From Pseudomonadota bacterium (lineage in GTDB: Bacteria > Pseudomonadota > Gammaproteobacteria > Steroidobacterales > Woeseiaceae), in the NCBI GenBank assembly GCA_022567775.1, contig JADFGH010000077.1, forward strand, positions 1-8,958: DNA of 8,958 nt. The letters run 5' to 3'. The notes under the pieces are model-generated. The model worked only from the letters and a program-made list of their open reading frames with translations. It was not told the origin of the DNA and did not search any database. This document shows, one piece after another, positions 1 through 8,958 of the stretch. The position numbers and the translations under genes are program-made. Positions within the stretch are counted from its first letter, which is position 1, and the number at the start of each line of letters is the position of its first letter.

Positions 1-328
1 CGAAGACAGAGAAATGATTGCTGAGGGGTTCGCACGCCTCGCCCGAGATGATCGTTTCAAGAGCAATCCGTTGAGCGTCGTCCGCTCGCTCGTCGATCAC
101 AATCTGGCGCTTACCGTTTCCCTCCGCGATCTCATCGGGGAATATGCAAAGCAGCGCCCAATTCAGGCCCGCGAGCGGCGTGTCATTGAAATGGCCTTCG
201 ACAATGGTGCCGACGTAGGCGAACTGACAATTGCCATGTGTCGTGGGCTCGTTGAATTGACAGCCGCAGCTCACGGAACAATTGCAGTTGTCGTAGGTAT
301 GGCTCATGAATTCCCACTGGTCAGGCAT
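1..328 (-). CDS. DUF1326 domain-containing protein, 3' end cut by the window edge
   Basis: I read 109 codons from an ATG at 328 down to the window edge without a stop. The N-terminal part carries a dense cysteine cluster, NCNCSVSCGC at residues 14-23 (Cys 15, 17, 21, 23). It is followed by Pro-Thr near 28-29, Cys34, an 'EGHFND-PLAGL' stretch (44-55), 'EIAEGNGKRQIVIDERA' (66-82) and 'AQRIALETIISGEA' (85-98). This succession is what I know of the DUF1326 family, whose biochemical role is not established; the paired Cys-X-Cys motifs suggest metal or iron-sulfur binding, but that is inference. A GGAGG eight bases before the ATG fixes the start. The gene lies 139 bases beyond the methyltransferase gene on the same strand. 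A longer plus-strand reading frame over the same DNA (14-427) resembles nothing and is a shadow. Confidence 0.85.
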   Translation of the reverse strand, partial: MPDQWEFMSHTYDNCNCSVSCGCQFNEPTTHGNCQFAYVGTIVEGHFNDTPLAGLNWALLCIFPDEIAEGNGKRQIVIDERADDAQRIALETIISGEACEPLSNHFSVF

Positions 329-336
329 TTTGGCAA

Positions 337-341
337 CCTCC
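337..341 (-). promoter_or_regulatory. Shine-Dalgarno site of the DUF1326 gene
   Basis: GGAGG on the minus strand, eight bases before the ATG at 328. It is one of the few strong ribosome binding sites in the window, and it decides both the start and the coding strand of this region. Confidence 0.75.
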
Positions 342-379
342 CAAGATCGTCACTGCGATTCGGAATAGAATATGAACAA

Positions 380-437
380 ACGTCTGCTTTGGATCGTTCG
401 CCGGCCTTTCCTAGTCTAGCAGTCTGACGTCTGCTTT
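380..437. repeat. 11-bp direct repeat upstream of the DUF1326 gene
   Basis: ACGTCTGCTTT occurs at 380-390 and again at 427-437 on the plus strand, 47 bp apart start to start, in the intergenic space between the methyltransferase stop (468) and the DUF1326 start (328). The right copy is part of an imperfect dyad, AGCAG-8 nt-CTGCT. A repeated site here could bind a regulator of the DUF1326 gene, but no promoter hexamers convinced me in this stretch, so the role is inference. Confidence 0.4.
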
Positions 438-467
438 CGGGGGCGAAGCGGCCGCAAATTCGTCGCC

Positions 468-1325
468 TCAGGGCTTGCGGAATTTGAGCGTCATGCGATT
501 GGATTCACCGATCGCATCCATTTTCGCTTTGAGTTCCGGGTTGTCCCTGCTGCCGTCGTAACTGGGCGGTAGACGCCAGACGAATTCCTCGTTCGTCGGC
601 TGATCTTTGTTGTTGGCGTGCATGTCGGAATCGCCAACAAGCTCGAAGCCGGCCGCCTCCATCATTTCGATCACGTAACCTTTCTTCAGGTAGCCCATCT
701 CGCCATCGGCCCATTTGTCCGGCATGGTGTCACGCGCGTGATGCTGGACGATACCGACAATACCTCCTGGCTTTAATACGTCATACGAATCTCGTATCGC
801 TGCCGTAAGAAACTTGCCGTTCGATTCGAAGCGCGCCATGTTGTGCAGAGCGCGAATGAACAGCACGGCGTCGGCTGTGCCGTGCATGGATTCGGGTACG
901 GAGCCCAGAACAAAAGCGGATATTTCGGCACTGTCATCCGTGCGCCATTCTTCGGCATCGGCCATCCAGTCCTGTACCCAGGTTTTCCTTTCCTCGAAAA
1001 ATTCGTCGGTCACAAATTCAAAATTCGGCCACATTTCCAGCGCATAGTCGGCGCCGATCAACTGGCCTCCGGCGCCAAGGTATGGCAGCAGAATTCTCGT
1101 ATACCAGCCGCCGCCGGGCAACGCTTCCACAACCGTCATACCCGGTTCAATGCCAAAGAATTCCAGAGTTTCCTGCGGGTGACGATATTTGTACCTCGCC
1201 TGCACTTCATCTGGCTGCGCGGCAAGCACGGAGGCAAGGCGCTCGCTATGCCCCGCACCGGCCGTCTGGGCCAGTGTCAGACCGGACAATGAAAGTGCAA
1301 GCAATGCCAGTATTATTTTTCGCAT
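468..1325 (-). CDS. Predicted exported class I SAM-methyltransferase-like protein
   Basis: 285 residues from the ATG at 1325. The frame is open further upstream to 1448, but that extension crosses hairpins and gives an atypical N-terminus. Starting at 1325 the protein opens with a classic signal peptide: MRK, a hydrophobic run (residues 4-18), and a plausible cleavage after TLA (residue 19). The rest looks like a Rossmann methyltransferase: motif I 'VVEALPGGGWYT' (65-76), 'FIRALHNMAR' (156-165), 'LKPGGIVGIVQHH' (184-196) after a post-motif helix, and 'MMEAAGFELVG' (221-231). From memory it resembles the predicted methyltransferases grouped as COG4798, several of which also carry signal peptides; I could not search this. 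Substrate unknown. SAM is not expected in the periplasm, so it may have another role or bind a different ligand. It follows ubiI by 126 bases on the same strand, with its own possible -10 box. Confidence 0.8.
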   Translation of the reverse strand: MRKIILALLALSLSGLTLAQTAGAGHSERLASVLAAQPDEVQARYKYRHPQETLEFFGIEPGMTVVEALPGGGWYTRILLPYLGAGGQLIGADYALEMWPNFEFVTDEFFEERKTWVQDWMADAEEWRTDDSAEISAFVLGSVPESMHGTADAVLFIRALHNMARFESNGKFLTAAIRDSYDVLKPGGIVGIVQHHARDTMPDKWADGEMGYLKKGYVIEMMEAAGFELVGDSDMHANNKDQPTNEEFVWRLPPSYDGSRDNPELKAKMDAIGESNRMTLKFRKP

Positions 1326-1350
1326 GTTGATACCCCGCTTTGGAATGTCA

Positions 1351-1356
1351 ATTGTA
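1351..1356 (-). promoter_or_regulatory. Possible -10 box for the methyltransferase-like gene
   Basis: TACAAT on the minus strand (5 of 6 consensus bases) would start transcription near 1344, giving a leader of about 19 bases before the ATG at 1325. No good -35 is found at the right distance; instead an A-rich tract (minus strand, about 1373-1385) lies there. Weak support on its own. Confidence 0.3.
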
Positions 1357-1386
1357 GAACATGGCTGCTGATCTTTTCTTTTTTTC

Positions 1387-1440
1387 GCCCGCTGGGGCGG
1401 GCTCTTACAGGAGCATCGCAGGAGCCCACCCCGGCGGGTG
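1387..1440 (-). other. Paired hairpins with an alternative long stem, between ubiI and the methyltransferase gene
   Basis: Two local hairpins sit just after the ubiI stop. At 1387-1402, GCCCGC and GCGGGC enclose a 4-base loop. At 1427-1440, CACCC and GGGTG enclose a 4-base loop. The inner arms can instead pair with each other: 1394-1404 against 1422-1432 gives 11 pairs with one G-U wobble in minus-strand RNA around a 17-base loop. The two folds exclude each other. In the transcribed (minus) direction the structure is followed by an A-rich run, not a T-run, so it is not a standard intrinsic terminator. It may protect the 3' end of the ubi mRNA or control read-through into the next gene; both are inference. 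Confidence 0.55.
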
Positions 1441-1451
1441 ATTATCAATGC

Positions 1452-2654
1452 TCATCGAATTCCGAGGGCCACCTGGACCGCATACTCTTTGATCGGTCCG
1501 CTCCTGTTAAAGAGTGCCATTCCGGCGCCGCGTAACCTCGCCAGCGGCGTTGATTCGTTGCTGAAGAGCCGGTTCAGGCCATTGATGAAGTGCAGCATGG
1601 ACTTGTTGGCGACCTTTCTGGCGCGCTCGTAGCGGCGCAGGATCGGCAAATCGCCCGGATGTTCGCCAGCGGCCAAAGCCTCGGCAATCACGGCCGCGAG
1701 GACCCTGGCGTCCGCCAAACCCAGGTTTGCACCCTGCCCCGCCAGCGGGTGCACAGCGTGTGCCGCATCACCCACAAGCGCAAGCCCATCCAGCACGTAG
1801 CGATCGGCGTGCTGCGACTTCAGCGGGAACGAACCGCGCGGCCCGGCTGCCGACAGGTTGCCGAGAACACTGTCCGTCGCCTCGGTCAACAATGATGCCA
1901 TCTGATCGTCCGTTGCATTTAACAACTCCTCGGCCTGCTCCGGTGTCGTGGTCCATACCGTCGACACACGACCGTCGCGGAGCGGCAGCAAGGCGACGGG
2001 GCCGTTTGCGAGGAATCGCTGCCAGGCGGTATTTCGATGACTTAATTCAGGTTGCAAGTGTGTGACGAAGGCTGTCTGTGGAAATTGCCATGACCTGACG
2101 GTTATGCCGGCGCTGTTTCTGACAAAAGAAGAAGCACCGTCCGCACCTATCAAAAGCTCCGGTGTCATCGTCTCACCGTTACCATATTCAACCACATATC
2201 GGTTTCCGCATTTTTGCACCGACCTGATGCGCGTTTCAAAATTGATCGAGACATTAGCCGCATCGAGAAGCGACAGCAATGCATCCTGAATCAGGATATT
2301 CTCAACAATGAAGCCGAGCTGCGGCACTGCAAAATCGGCCGCGTCAAACCGAAGTGTTTCCGGTCCCTCGACGCTACCCGTCGCATCCCAGACTTTCATA
2401 TCGCGATACGGGCACACCCGCGCTTCGGCGATGCTGTCCCAGGCGCCAAGGCTGGCCAGCTGCGACGCCGTACCCGAGGCGATCGCAGATACACGCAGGG
2501 ATACCTCCTGGCCCGGTGAGAACGCCGGCCTTTTGCCGGCATCGACCACCGTAATTTTGCATTGATCACTCGCGTCGCCCTGCAGAAGCGCCAGGGCAAC
2601 GGCCAGCCCCACCATGCCGCCACCGGCGATAAGGATGTCGAATTCGCGATTCAT
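1452..2654 (-). CDS. ubiI: UbiH/UbiF/VisC-family FAD hydroxylase of ubiquinone biosynthesis, probably UbiI
   Basis: 400 residues, the usual length of this family of flavin monooxygenases, which hydroxylate the ring of ubiquinone precursors. Visible motifs are the N-terminal dinucleotide-binding GGGMVG (residues 11-16), 'LRVSAIA' (53-59), 'GADGASSFVR' (170-179) and the FAD-ribityl motif 'GDAAHAVHPLAGQGANLG' (295-312). It starts with ATGA: its ATG overlaps the TGA stop of ubiH by four bases, so the two are translationally coupled. The order pepP-ubiH-ubiI is that of E. coli, where the third gene (formerly visC) is the C5-hydroxylase UbiI. Sequence motifs alone do not separate UbiI from UbiF or other paralogues, so the family is certain and the exact ring position is inferred from gene order. 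As a soluble or peripheral protein it would act with the cytoplasmic Ubi complex. Confidence 0.85.
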   Translation of the reverse strand: MNREFDILIAGGGMVGLAVALALLQGDASDQCKITVVDAGKRPAFSPGQEVSLRVSAIASGTASQLASLGAWDSIAEARVCPYRDMKVWDATGSVEGPETLRFDAADFAVPQLGFIVENILIQDALLSLLDAANVSINFETRIRSVQKCGNRYVVEYGNGETMTPELLIGADGASSFVRNSAGITVRSWQFPQTAFVTHLQPELSHRNTAWQRFLANGPVALLPLRDGRVSTVWTTTPEQAEELLNATDDQMASLLTEATDSVLGNLSAAGPRGSFPLKSQHADRYVLDGLALVGDAAHAVHPLAGQGANLGLADARVLAAVIAEALAAGEHPGDLPILRRYERARKVANKSMLHFINGLNRLFSNESTPLARLRGAGMALFNRSGPIKEYAVQVALGIR

Positions 2655-3895
2655 GCCAATGGTACACCCCGTGACAGACGTGGCAATCGGCCAGCCAGGC
2701 CCATGGTGTGTTTTGCAAATGTCTTGCGGACGCCCGGAATCATGTCGAACGCCAGCATGCCAAGATCACGCAGAGCTGGCACCGGTGGACGCTGGTCGCC
2801 GAACAGTCGAACGATGCCATCGGTAAATCGCACGAGTTTTTTCTGATCGCTACGCCGCCATTCCGCGTAGTTTTCGAGTATGGCGGCACTGCCACAGTCG
2901 AGCGACTCCGCCTGATCGTCGCGCGCGTCCGCGATGCAGTCGCACAGGGCGGCAACATCGCGCATCCCCAGGTTAAATCCCTGGGCGGCAACAGGGTGCA
3001 GCCCGTGTGCCGCATTGCCGACGACGACACTGCGTTTCGCAATCAGGCCATTTGCTTTGGTCAGTGCCAATGGATAAGCGGCACGTTTTCCGACTTTGGA
3101 AAATCTGCCGAGCCGATAGCCAAATGTGTCCTGCAACCGGTCCGTAAACTCCTCGTCCGACAGAGTCAGCAATTCCCGCGCACTGGCAGGCGGCAACATC
3201 CAGACGAATGCCGCGCGTTCATCAGCAATCGGCAGCATCGCAATCGGTCCGGTGTCCGTAAATCTCTCGTAAGCGCAATTGCCGGGAGCTTTCTCGGGCA
3301 ACACATTGCCAATCACCGCCCACTGATCGTAGTCGACTCGCGAGGCACTGATGCCAATCATGTCGCGAACACCTGAATTGGCGCCGTCGGCCGCGACCAG
3401 CAATTTGCATGTCAATTGTCGTTGTCCACCTGGCTCCTCGATGGTGGCCACTACTTCATCAGAAGCAACCGCGACCGCGCAGATTTTTGCCGGGCACGAG
3501 AGATCGAGCCCATCGACGCCTGAAAGCGACGATTGCAGCACCTGACCCAACACGCGATTAATCACGACGTAGCCCAGCGCCTCCACTTCTTGTTCGCCGG
3601 CATCGATGTGAGCAAAACCGAAGCGGCCCTTGTCGGAGACATGAATGTTTTTGATCGGTGTGGATGCGGCGACGATTTCGGGCCACAGCCCCATTGCCTC
3701 GAACGTGCGCTGACTGCTGCGCGACAACGCAGTTGACCGATCGTCGAAACTCGGTTGCTGCTCTGCACTGCGTGCAACTGCTTCAATGATGGCCACGCGA
3801 AGTTTCAGCGGCGCGAGAGCAAGTCCGAGACTCGTACCGATCATTCCACCACCGGCAATGATGATGTCGTAATCCGTTGCCTTCGCTTGATTCAT
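2651..3895 (-). CDS. ubiH: 2-octaprenyl-6-methoxyphenol hydroxylase UbiH
   Basis: 414 residues. It is a paralogue of the next gene in the operon and is assigned to UbiH, the flavin monooxygenase that hydroxylates C1 of the ubiquinone ring. Motifs are GGGMIG (residues 15-20), 'DDRSTALS' (51-58, typical of UbiH), 'ADGANSGVR' (169-177) and 'VGNAAHGLHPVAAQGFNLG' (292-310). The last has Asn where the neighbour has Asp (GNAA versus GDAA); as I recall E. coli UbiH has the same GNAA form, which supports the assignment. The ATG at 3895 lies two bases after the pepP stop with no good Shine-Dalgarno, so it is probably translated by coupling. Its own stop overlaps the ATG of the ubiI-like gene. Confidence 0.9.
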   Translation of the reverse strand: MNQAKATDYDIIIAGGGMIGTSLGLALAPLKLRVAIIEAVARSAEQQPSFDDRSTALSRSSQRTFEAMGLWPEIVAASTPIKNIHVSDKGRFGFAHIDAGEQEVEALGYVVINRVLGQVLQSSLSGVDGLDLSCPAKICAVAVASDEVVATIEEPGGQRQLTCKLLVAADGANSGVRDMIGISASRVDYDQWAVIGNVLPEKAPGNCAYERFTDTGPIAMLPIADERAAFVWMLPPASARELLTLSDEEFTDRLQDTFGYRLGRFSKVGKRAAYPLALTKANGLIAKRSVVVGNAAHGLHPVAAQGFNLGMRDVAALCDCIADARDDQAESLDCGSAAILENYAEWRRSDQKKLVRFTDGIVRLFGDQRPPVPALRDLGMLAFDMIPGVRKTFAKHTMGLAGRLPRLSRGVPLA

Positions 3896-6800
3896 GATCA
3901 GGCGGCCATCAGTTTTTCGACCTCGTCCGGATCCTTGGCCAGGCCTTTACTGAGTACGTCCGGTCCGCTGTTGGTGACAACCACATCGTCCTCTATGCGC
4001 ACACCGATGTTGCGCCACCTGGCCGGCACTTTACGGCTCGCCGGAATGTAAATACCAGGTTCAACCGTCATGACCATGCCGGATTCGAGGAATCGCCATT
4101 CATCGCCAACCTTGTAATCGCCGACGTCGTGCACATCCATGCCAATCCAGTGTCCTGTTCGATGCATGAAGTATTCGCGATAGGCCCCGTCCCGGATCAA
4201 CTTCGGCAACGTGCCATCCAGCAAACCGATCTTTTTCAGGCCTTTCGTAATGATGCGAACCGCTGCGTCGTGCGGATCATTCCAATGATTGCCTTTGCAG
4301 GTCTTTTCAATTGCGGCGAGCTGTGCCTCGAGGACGATTTCGTAGACAGCGCGCTGCTCGGGGGAAAAGCGGCCATTGACCGGTATTGATCTTGTAATGT
4401 CGGAGGCGTAGTAGTCGTACTCACAACCAGCATCGATCAGCAACAGGTCACCGTCTGCGAGCTGAGCATTGTTGTCGACATAATGTAACGTGCAGGCATT
4501 GGCCCCGGTGCCGACAATGGGTGTGTAGGACCAGGATGCGGCATGCCGGCGGAATTCGTGCATATATTCCGCTTCGACTTCGTACTCGTACATACCGGGC
4601 GCCACAAAGGCCATCGCACGCCGGTGGGCGCTGACCGCAATTTTCACAGCCTTGCGCATGGCGGAAATCTCCGCCCTGCTCTTATATAAGCGCATGTCGT
4701 GCAATATGTGATCGAGCGCGATGAATTCGTGGGGCGCATGAATGCCGGATGCTTCACGCGAACGGAGCGCTTTTACCCATTCGGCAATCCGCTGGTCGAA
4801 TTCTGCGTAAGCACCCATCGTGTAAAACACACGATTTCGCGACTCGATTACGCCTGGCAATATGTCGTCGATATCATCGATGGGAAACGCGTCGTCGGCA
4901 GCGAAATCCTCGATCGCACCATCCAGGCCGGCCCGCGACCCGTGCCACAGTTCCTGCTTGGTGTCGCGGTCCCTGCAAAACAGGAGGTATTCGCCGTTGT
5001 CACGTCCCGGAGCAAGCACCGCGACCGCGTCCGGCTCGGCGAATCCACTCAGATAGTAAAAATCGCTATCCTGGCGAAAGCGGTACTCGACATCGCGACT
5101 GCGGATCCTGACCGGTGCACTCGGCAAAATGGCGATACCGTCCTCACCCACCATCCGCATGAGTGTCTTGCGCCGATTGGCAAATTCCTTTCTGTTCATC
5201 ACTTTTTAAAGGGGGAACGCGGTGCCTCAGTGCAGCGTCGCTGATTCATTTCGCGGTGCTGTCGAAGCCGGCCCTCGAAATTCCGCCAACTCTTCGTACG
5301 TAAGCTGCGCGGCAACCCGCAAATATTCAACCAACTCTGAAAGAGCATCGTCGTCTTCGTCTTCATCGGCTTCATCGCCGGCGGCCCCGCGTGTAATTTC
5401 GAGCATATCCTTGATGATGTCGGATAGCGGTTCACCGGCCAGGCGCTCGCGCAGCTCGTCACCATGTGTCTCGGAAACCAGTCCATGCAGGAAGCCTTCG
5501 CACCACTGACCCATCGCCTCCGCGCGCACCTGCACGGAATCATCTTCGTCCGGCAACAGCAGCATGAAATCTGATTGCCGTTCCGCCAGTTGCTGCCAGG
5601 TCGCGGTGCAAAGTGCATCGAGCAACGCCTCGCATTCAGTGCGCAACGCATTATCAGGATCAGTATCCGCAAGCACCTGCAGCAGCCAACGGGATGCGCC
5701 GTCAGCCCCGGCCAGCGCCAGCCGACTACACAGCAGTCCATGCGCCTGCCCGGCGTTCCAGGTCGAACCGCAGCGGCGCAGCGCCACCTCCAGCTCATAA
5801 TGATCGATTGTCAGTCCCATCATCGTCCGTTTCTTCAGATTCCATACCGGGCCGGCCGGAATGATCCCACGTAATGCCTCGGCTGGCCACGCAAATGACC
5901 ACATGCGTCCATCGGCGATTGATTCTCTCCGTTGGCACATCTATATTGCTCAAATGGCCGATGATGTAAATGTAATGTTTGAGCACGAACTAAAGCGACT
6001 TGAGAAGCGCGTGGATGCTCTCGTTCAGGTCTGCGATCAGCTTCAGGATGAGAACCGCTCCCTGAAGCAGAGGCAGGACACGCTGACCGCCGAACGCGCA
6101 ACTTTGCTGCAAAAAAACGAGCAGGTGCGGGCCCGGGTCGAAGCGATGATCGGGCGATTGAAAGCAATGGAACAGGGAGGTTAGGCAGAACGGAAATCGA
6201 CTGCCGGGGCAGCGCCAATGACCTCACGCGCCATCTTTTTTTGCAAGTCACTTCTAGTACAATTCATTAATTCTGCTCCTCGTGGGCAGGACCTGTGACG
6301 GAGTACCCGTAATGAAAGATATGTATGCCCACGTCAGCGTGCGGATTCTCGAAAAGGAATACCAGGTTTCCTGCCCTGCAAGCGAACGGACTGACCTCCT
6401 GGATTCTGCCGAAGCGCTAAACGTGAAAATGCGGGAAATCAGGGATAGCGGCAAAGTCGTCGGTCTTGATCGCATTGCGGTAATGGCAGCGCTGAATATG
6501 GCGAACGAATTGCTGCACGCCAAGGCCAGAGACGAAGCTTTGGAGGGCAATGTTGGCAATCGCCTCAAAATTCTCTGCGAACGTGTCGAATCAGTGCTCG
6601 GCAATAGTCGGCAATTGGACCTGTAACACTGTAACCGAACGCGACTTTAGGTAAGCTACACCTCTGGCGTCTCCTGCAGTGTTCGACACTGACCCGGATA
6701 CCTTTCGACCCTAAATTTTTACCTCGGGGTCGTGCACTGTCGGCACCATTTGCGCAAAACCACCTCGGTGGATAGCCTGTTGGTGCCACGGCTGACCCCA

Positions 6801-8958
6801 CCTGTTGCTCCGGTTCGAGAGCGACGGTCGGTGACGGCACAGGCGGGAGGCGTCTTCTCAGACTGGCTGGTGCAACAAGATTCAATGCCAAAATCGCAAT
6901 CGCCGGTAGCAATCGCCCACGATCATCGTGCACAGAACGCGTTGCGAAATGATGCGCGTGCCGCGCGTGCCGGGCTCAGCTCAGAGCAAAGAAAGAAAGC
7001 ATCGCAAGAAATCACCGACACTGTCATTCGATCTTCCTGGTTTCGCCGCAGCAAATTCGTTGCCTGTTACTTGCCGATGCCGGATGAGGTCGACACCTGG
7101 CCGCTGATTAAACGCGCATGGCGGATGAAAAAGCGCATTTTTGCGCCCATTGTCGAAAAAAACTTTGCAATGCGATTTTGCGAGTTAACCGCAGAAAGCA
7201 AGCTCGTTTTCGATCAGTTCGGTCTTCTTGAGCCGCAGGACGGCGAAATTATCGCGCCCCGGGCGTTGGATCTTGTGATAACACCGGTTGTCGCGTTCGA
7301 TGACAACGGCAATCGAATTGGCATGGGTGGCGGCTATTTTGATCGCACGTTTTCGTTCCTTAGAAACCGGCGATACCTGTTTCATCCCAAGCTGATTGGC
7401 CTGGCGTTTTCTTGTCAGCGAGTAGATAAAATTGCGCCAAACCCTTGGGATATACGGGTTTTCTGCGTCATTGACGAAACAAGCTGCAGCGACTCCGGCA
7501 AATTGGCTGCGAATACGCGCAACGCTCTTTGATTTGCCAAACTCGCTTTAAAGAGAATTCTTCTTTCCTTGTGCATGTTGGAACACCGGCGTCTTTTTGC
7601 CATTTGCAGCAAACTTTTTCGCAAATTTGCGACACTTTTTGCTCAGGTGAAAAACCGGCCGGTTGCAAAACTGAAATTCCAGTCTTTTTGTCGTGGAACC
7701 TGGCCGATAAACACGATTTCAAAAATGTTAACGACGTCACTTGACTTGCTGGATTTTTCGGTTCCGTTGTATATACTCAACGCCGGGTACCCGACACGGA
7801 GAAATTTATGGCTACCAAAAAGAAGTCTCGTAAAAAAGCTTCCAAGCGCAAAGTCGTGAAGAAGCGTAAAGTAACGCGGAAGAAGGCGAAGCGAAAAGTC
7901 GCTAAGCGCCGCGCTACGAAGAAAAAAGCAACAAAGCGTAAGACGAAGAAGAAAGCTGCTAAGCGCAAGACGAAGAAAAAAGCAGCTAAGAGAAAAACCA
8001 AGAAGAAGGCTAAAAAGAAAGCCAAGCGCAAAGCCAAGAAAAAGGCCAAGCGTAAGGCGAAGAAGCGGCCGGCCAAACGGAAAGCGAAGAAAAAAGCTTC
8101 CAAGGCGCGTCGCGGATAGTCTGGGCTGGAAATGTGGAAGAACGGTAGCCCAGCCGCTGAAAAACGGGTCGACCGACAGCAGTCAGGGTTTACCAGGCCT
8201 TCTTCCGAAACAAGAAACATGCCCGCAATTGCGGGCATGTTTCGTTTTGGGATCGTTTAAAATCGAGAGTTAATTCGTGGCGAAGATTCTGACGACCGGC
8301 TAAGCTCACGTCCCGGAAATATCCGAAGTGCTAAAAAACTCGTTTGACGCATGGATCAAGATCAAAAAAAGCTCATTGCTGCCAAAGCCTCACTGGAGTA
8401 CATCGAGAACGGCATTGTCTTGGGCGTTGGTAGCGGATCGACGGTCAACCATCTCATCGACATTCTGCCATCTGTGCGGGACAAAATTGAGCACGTGGTT
8501 TCCAGCTCCAGCGCCACCTCGGAATTGCTCAAACAGCGAGGGTTCGAAGTTTCGATGCTGAACGCTGTTGGTGATGTGGACCTCTACATCGACGGCGCGG
8601 ACGAGGCCACCAAGCACCGGCAGTTAATAAAGGGTGGCGGCGGCGCACTGACCCGGGAGAAGATTCTCGCAGGCGCGTCCCGGCAATTTGTCTGCATCAT
8701 CGATGATTCCAAGCAAGTCGGTATGCTGGGTACGTTTCCACTGCCGATCGAGGTCATCCCGATGGCTCAATCCTTCGTCGCCAGCAAGCTGGTGAGAATG
8801 GGCGGCCAGCCGGTTTGGCGCGAGAAATTCGTGACCGACAACGGCAACCATATTCTGGACATCCATAATCTTCCGATCACCAATCCCATGGAGGTGGAAA
8901 CCCGCGTCAATCAAATTCCCGGCGTTGTCACTGTGGGTTTGTTTGCGCACCGGCCGGC

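Overview
The window reads as chromosome from a gammaproteobacterium. Its core matches the order known from Escherichia coli and relatives: ubiI-ubiH-pepP-ygfB on one strand, zapA-ssrS(6S RNA)-ygfA(fau) on the other, and rpiA a short distance beyond. The TIGR02449-type coiled-coil gene between ygfB and zapA is also typical of non-enteric gammaproteobacteria. I cannot place it more finely than class. No transposase, integrase, tRNA, rRNA gene or CRISPR array is visible, so this looks like stable core chromosome with a few accessory genes.

Left part, minus strand (1-5823). At the edge is the 5' part of a cysteine-rich DUF1326 gene, hidden opposite a longer but spurious plus-strand reading frame. 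Then comes a predicted exported, SAM-methyltransferase-like protein. Upstream of it lies the compact run ygfB > pepP > ubiH > ubiI-like (transcribed right to left), with gaps of 27, 2 and -4 bases. It encodes a UPF0149 protein, an M24 Xaa-Pro aminopeptidase and two paralogous flavin hydroxylases of ubiquinone synthesis. The 126 bases between ubiI and the methyltransferase gene hold two hairpins that can refold into one long alternative stem.

Middle, plus strand (5919-7532). A good sigma70-like promoter drives a 76-residue coiled-coil protein, possibly from a leaderless mRNA. zapA (FtsZ-ring protein) follows, then a 6S RNA that I could fold by hand into the classic closing stem, AT-rich central bubble and terminal arm, then 5-formyltetrahydrofolate cyclo-ligase. 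6S RNA binds sigma70 RNA polymerase and is commonly linked to this folate gene.

Right part, plus strand (7533-8958). An AT-rich stretch with T-tracts spaced exactly 21 bp and a 14-bp palindrome precedes a promoter and a gene for an extremely basic, histone H1-like protein (67 of 103 residues Lys or Arg, no acidic residue). A 30-bp perfect palindrome acts as its likely terminator. This is a self-contained unit set inside the otherwise conserved neighbourhood. rpiA (ribose-5-phosphate isomerase A) begins next and runs off the edge.

I did not find a clearly undescribed multi-gene system. The observations most worth a second look are the H1-like unit with its structured upstream DNA, the exported methyltransferase-like protein with its switchable hairpins, and the possible leaderless start of the coiled-coil gene.
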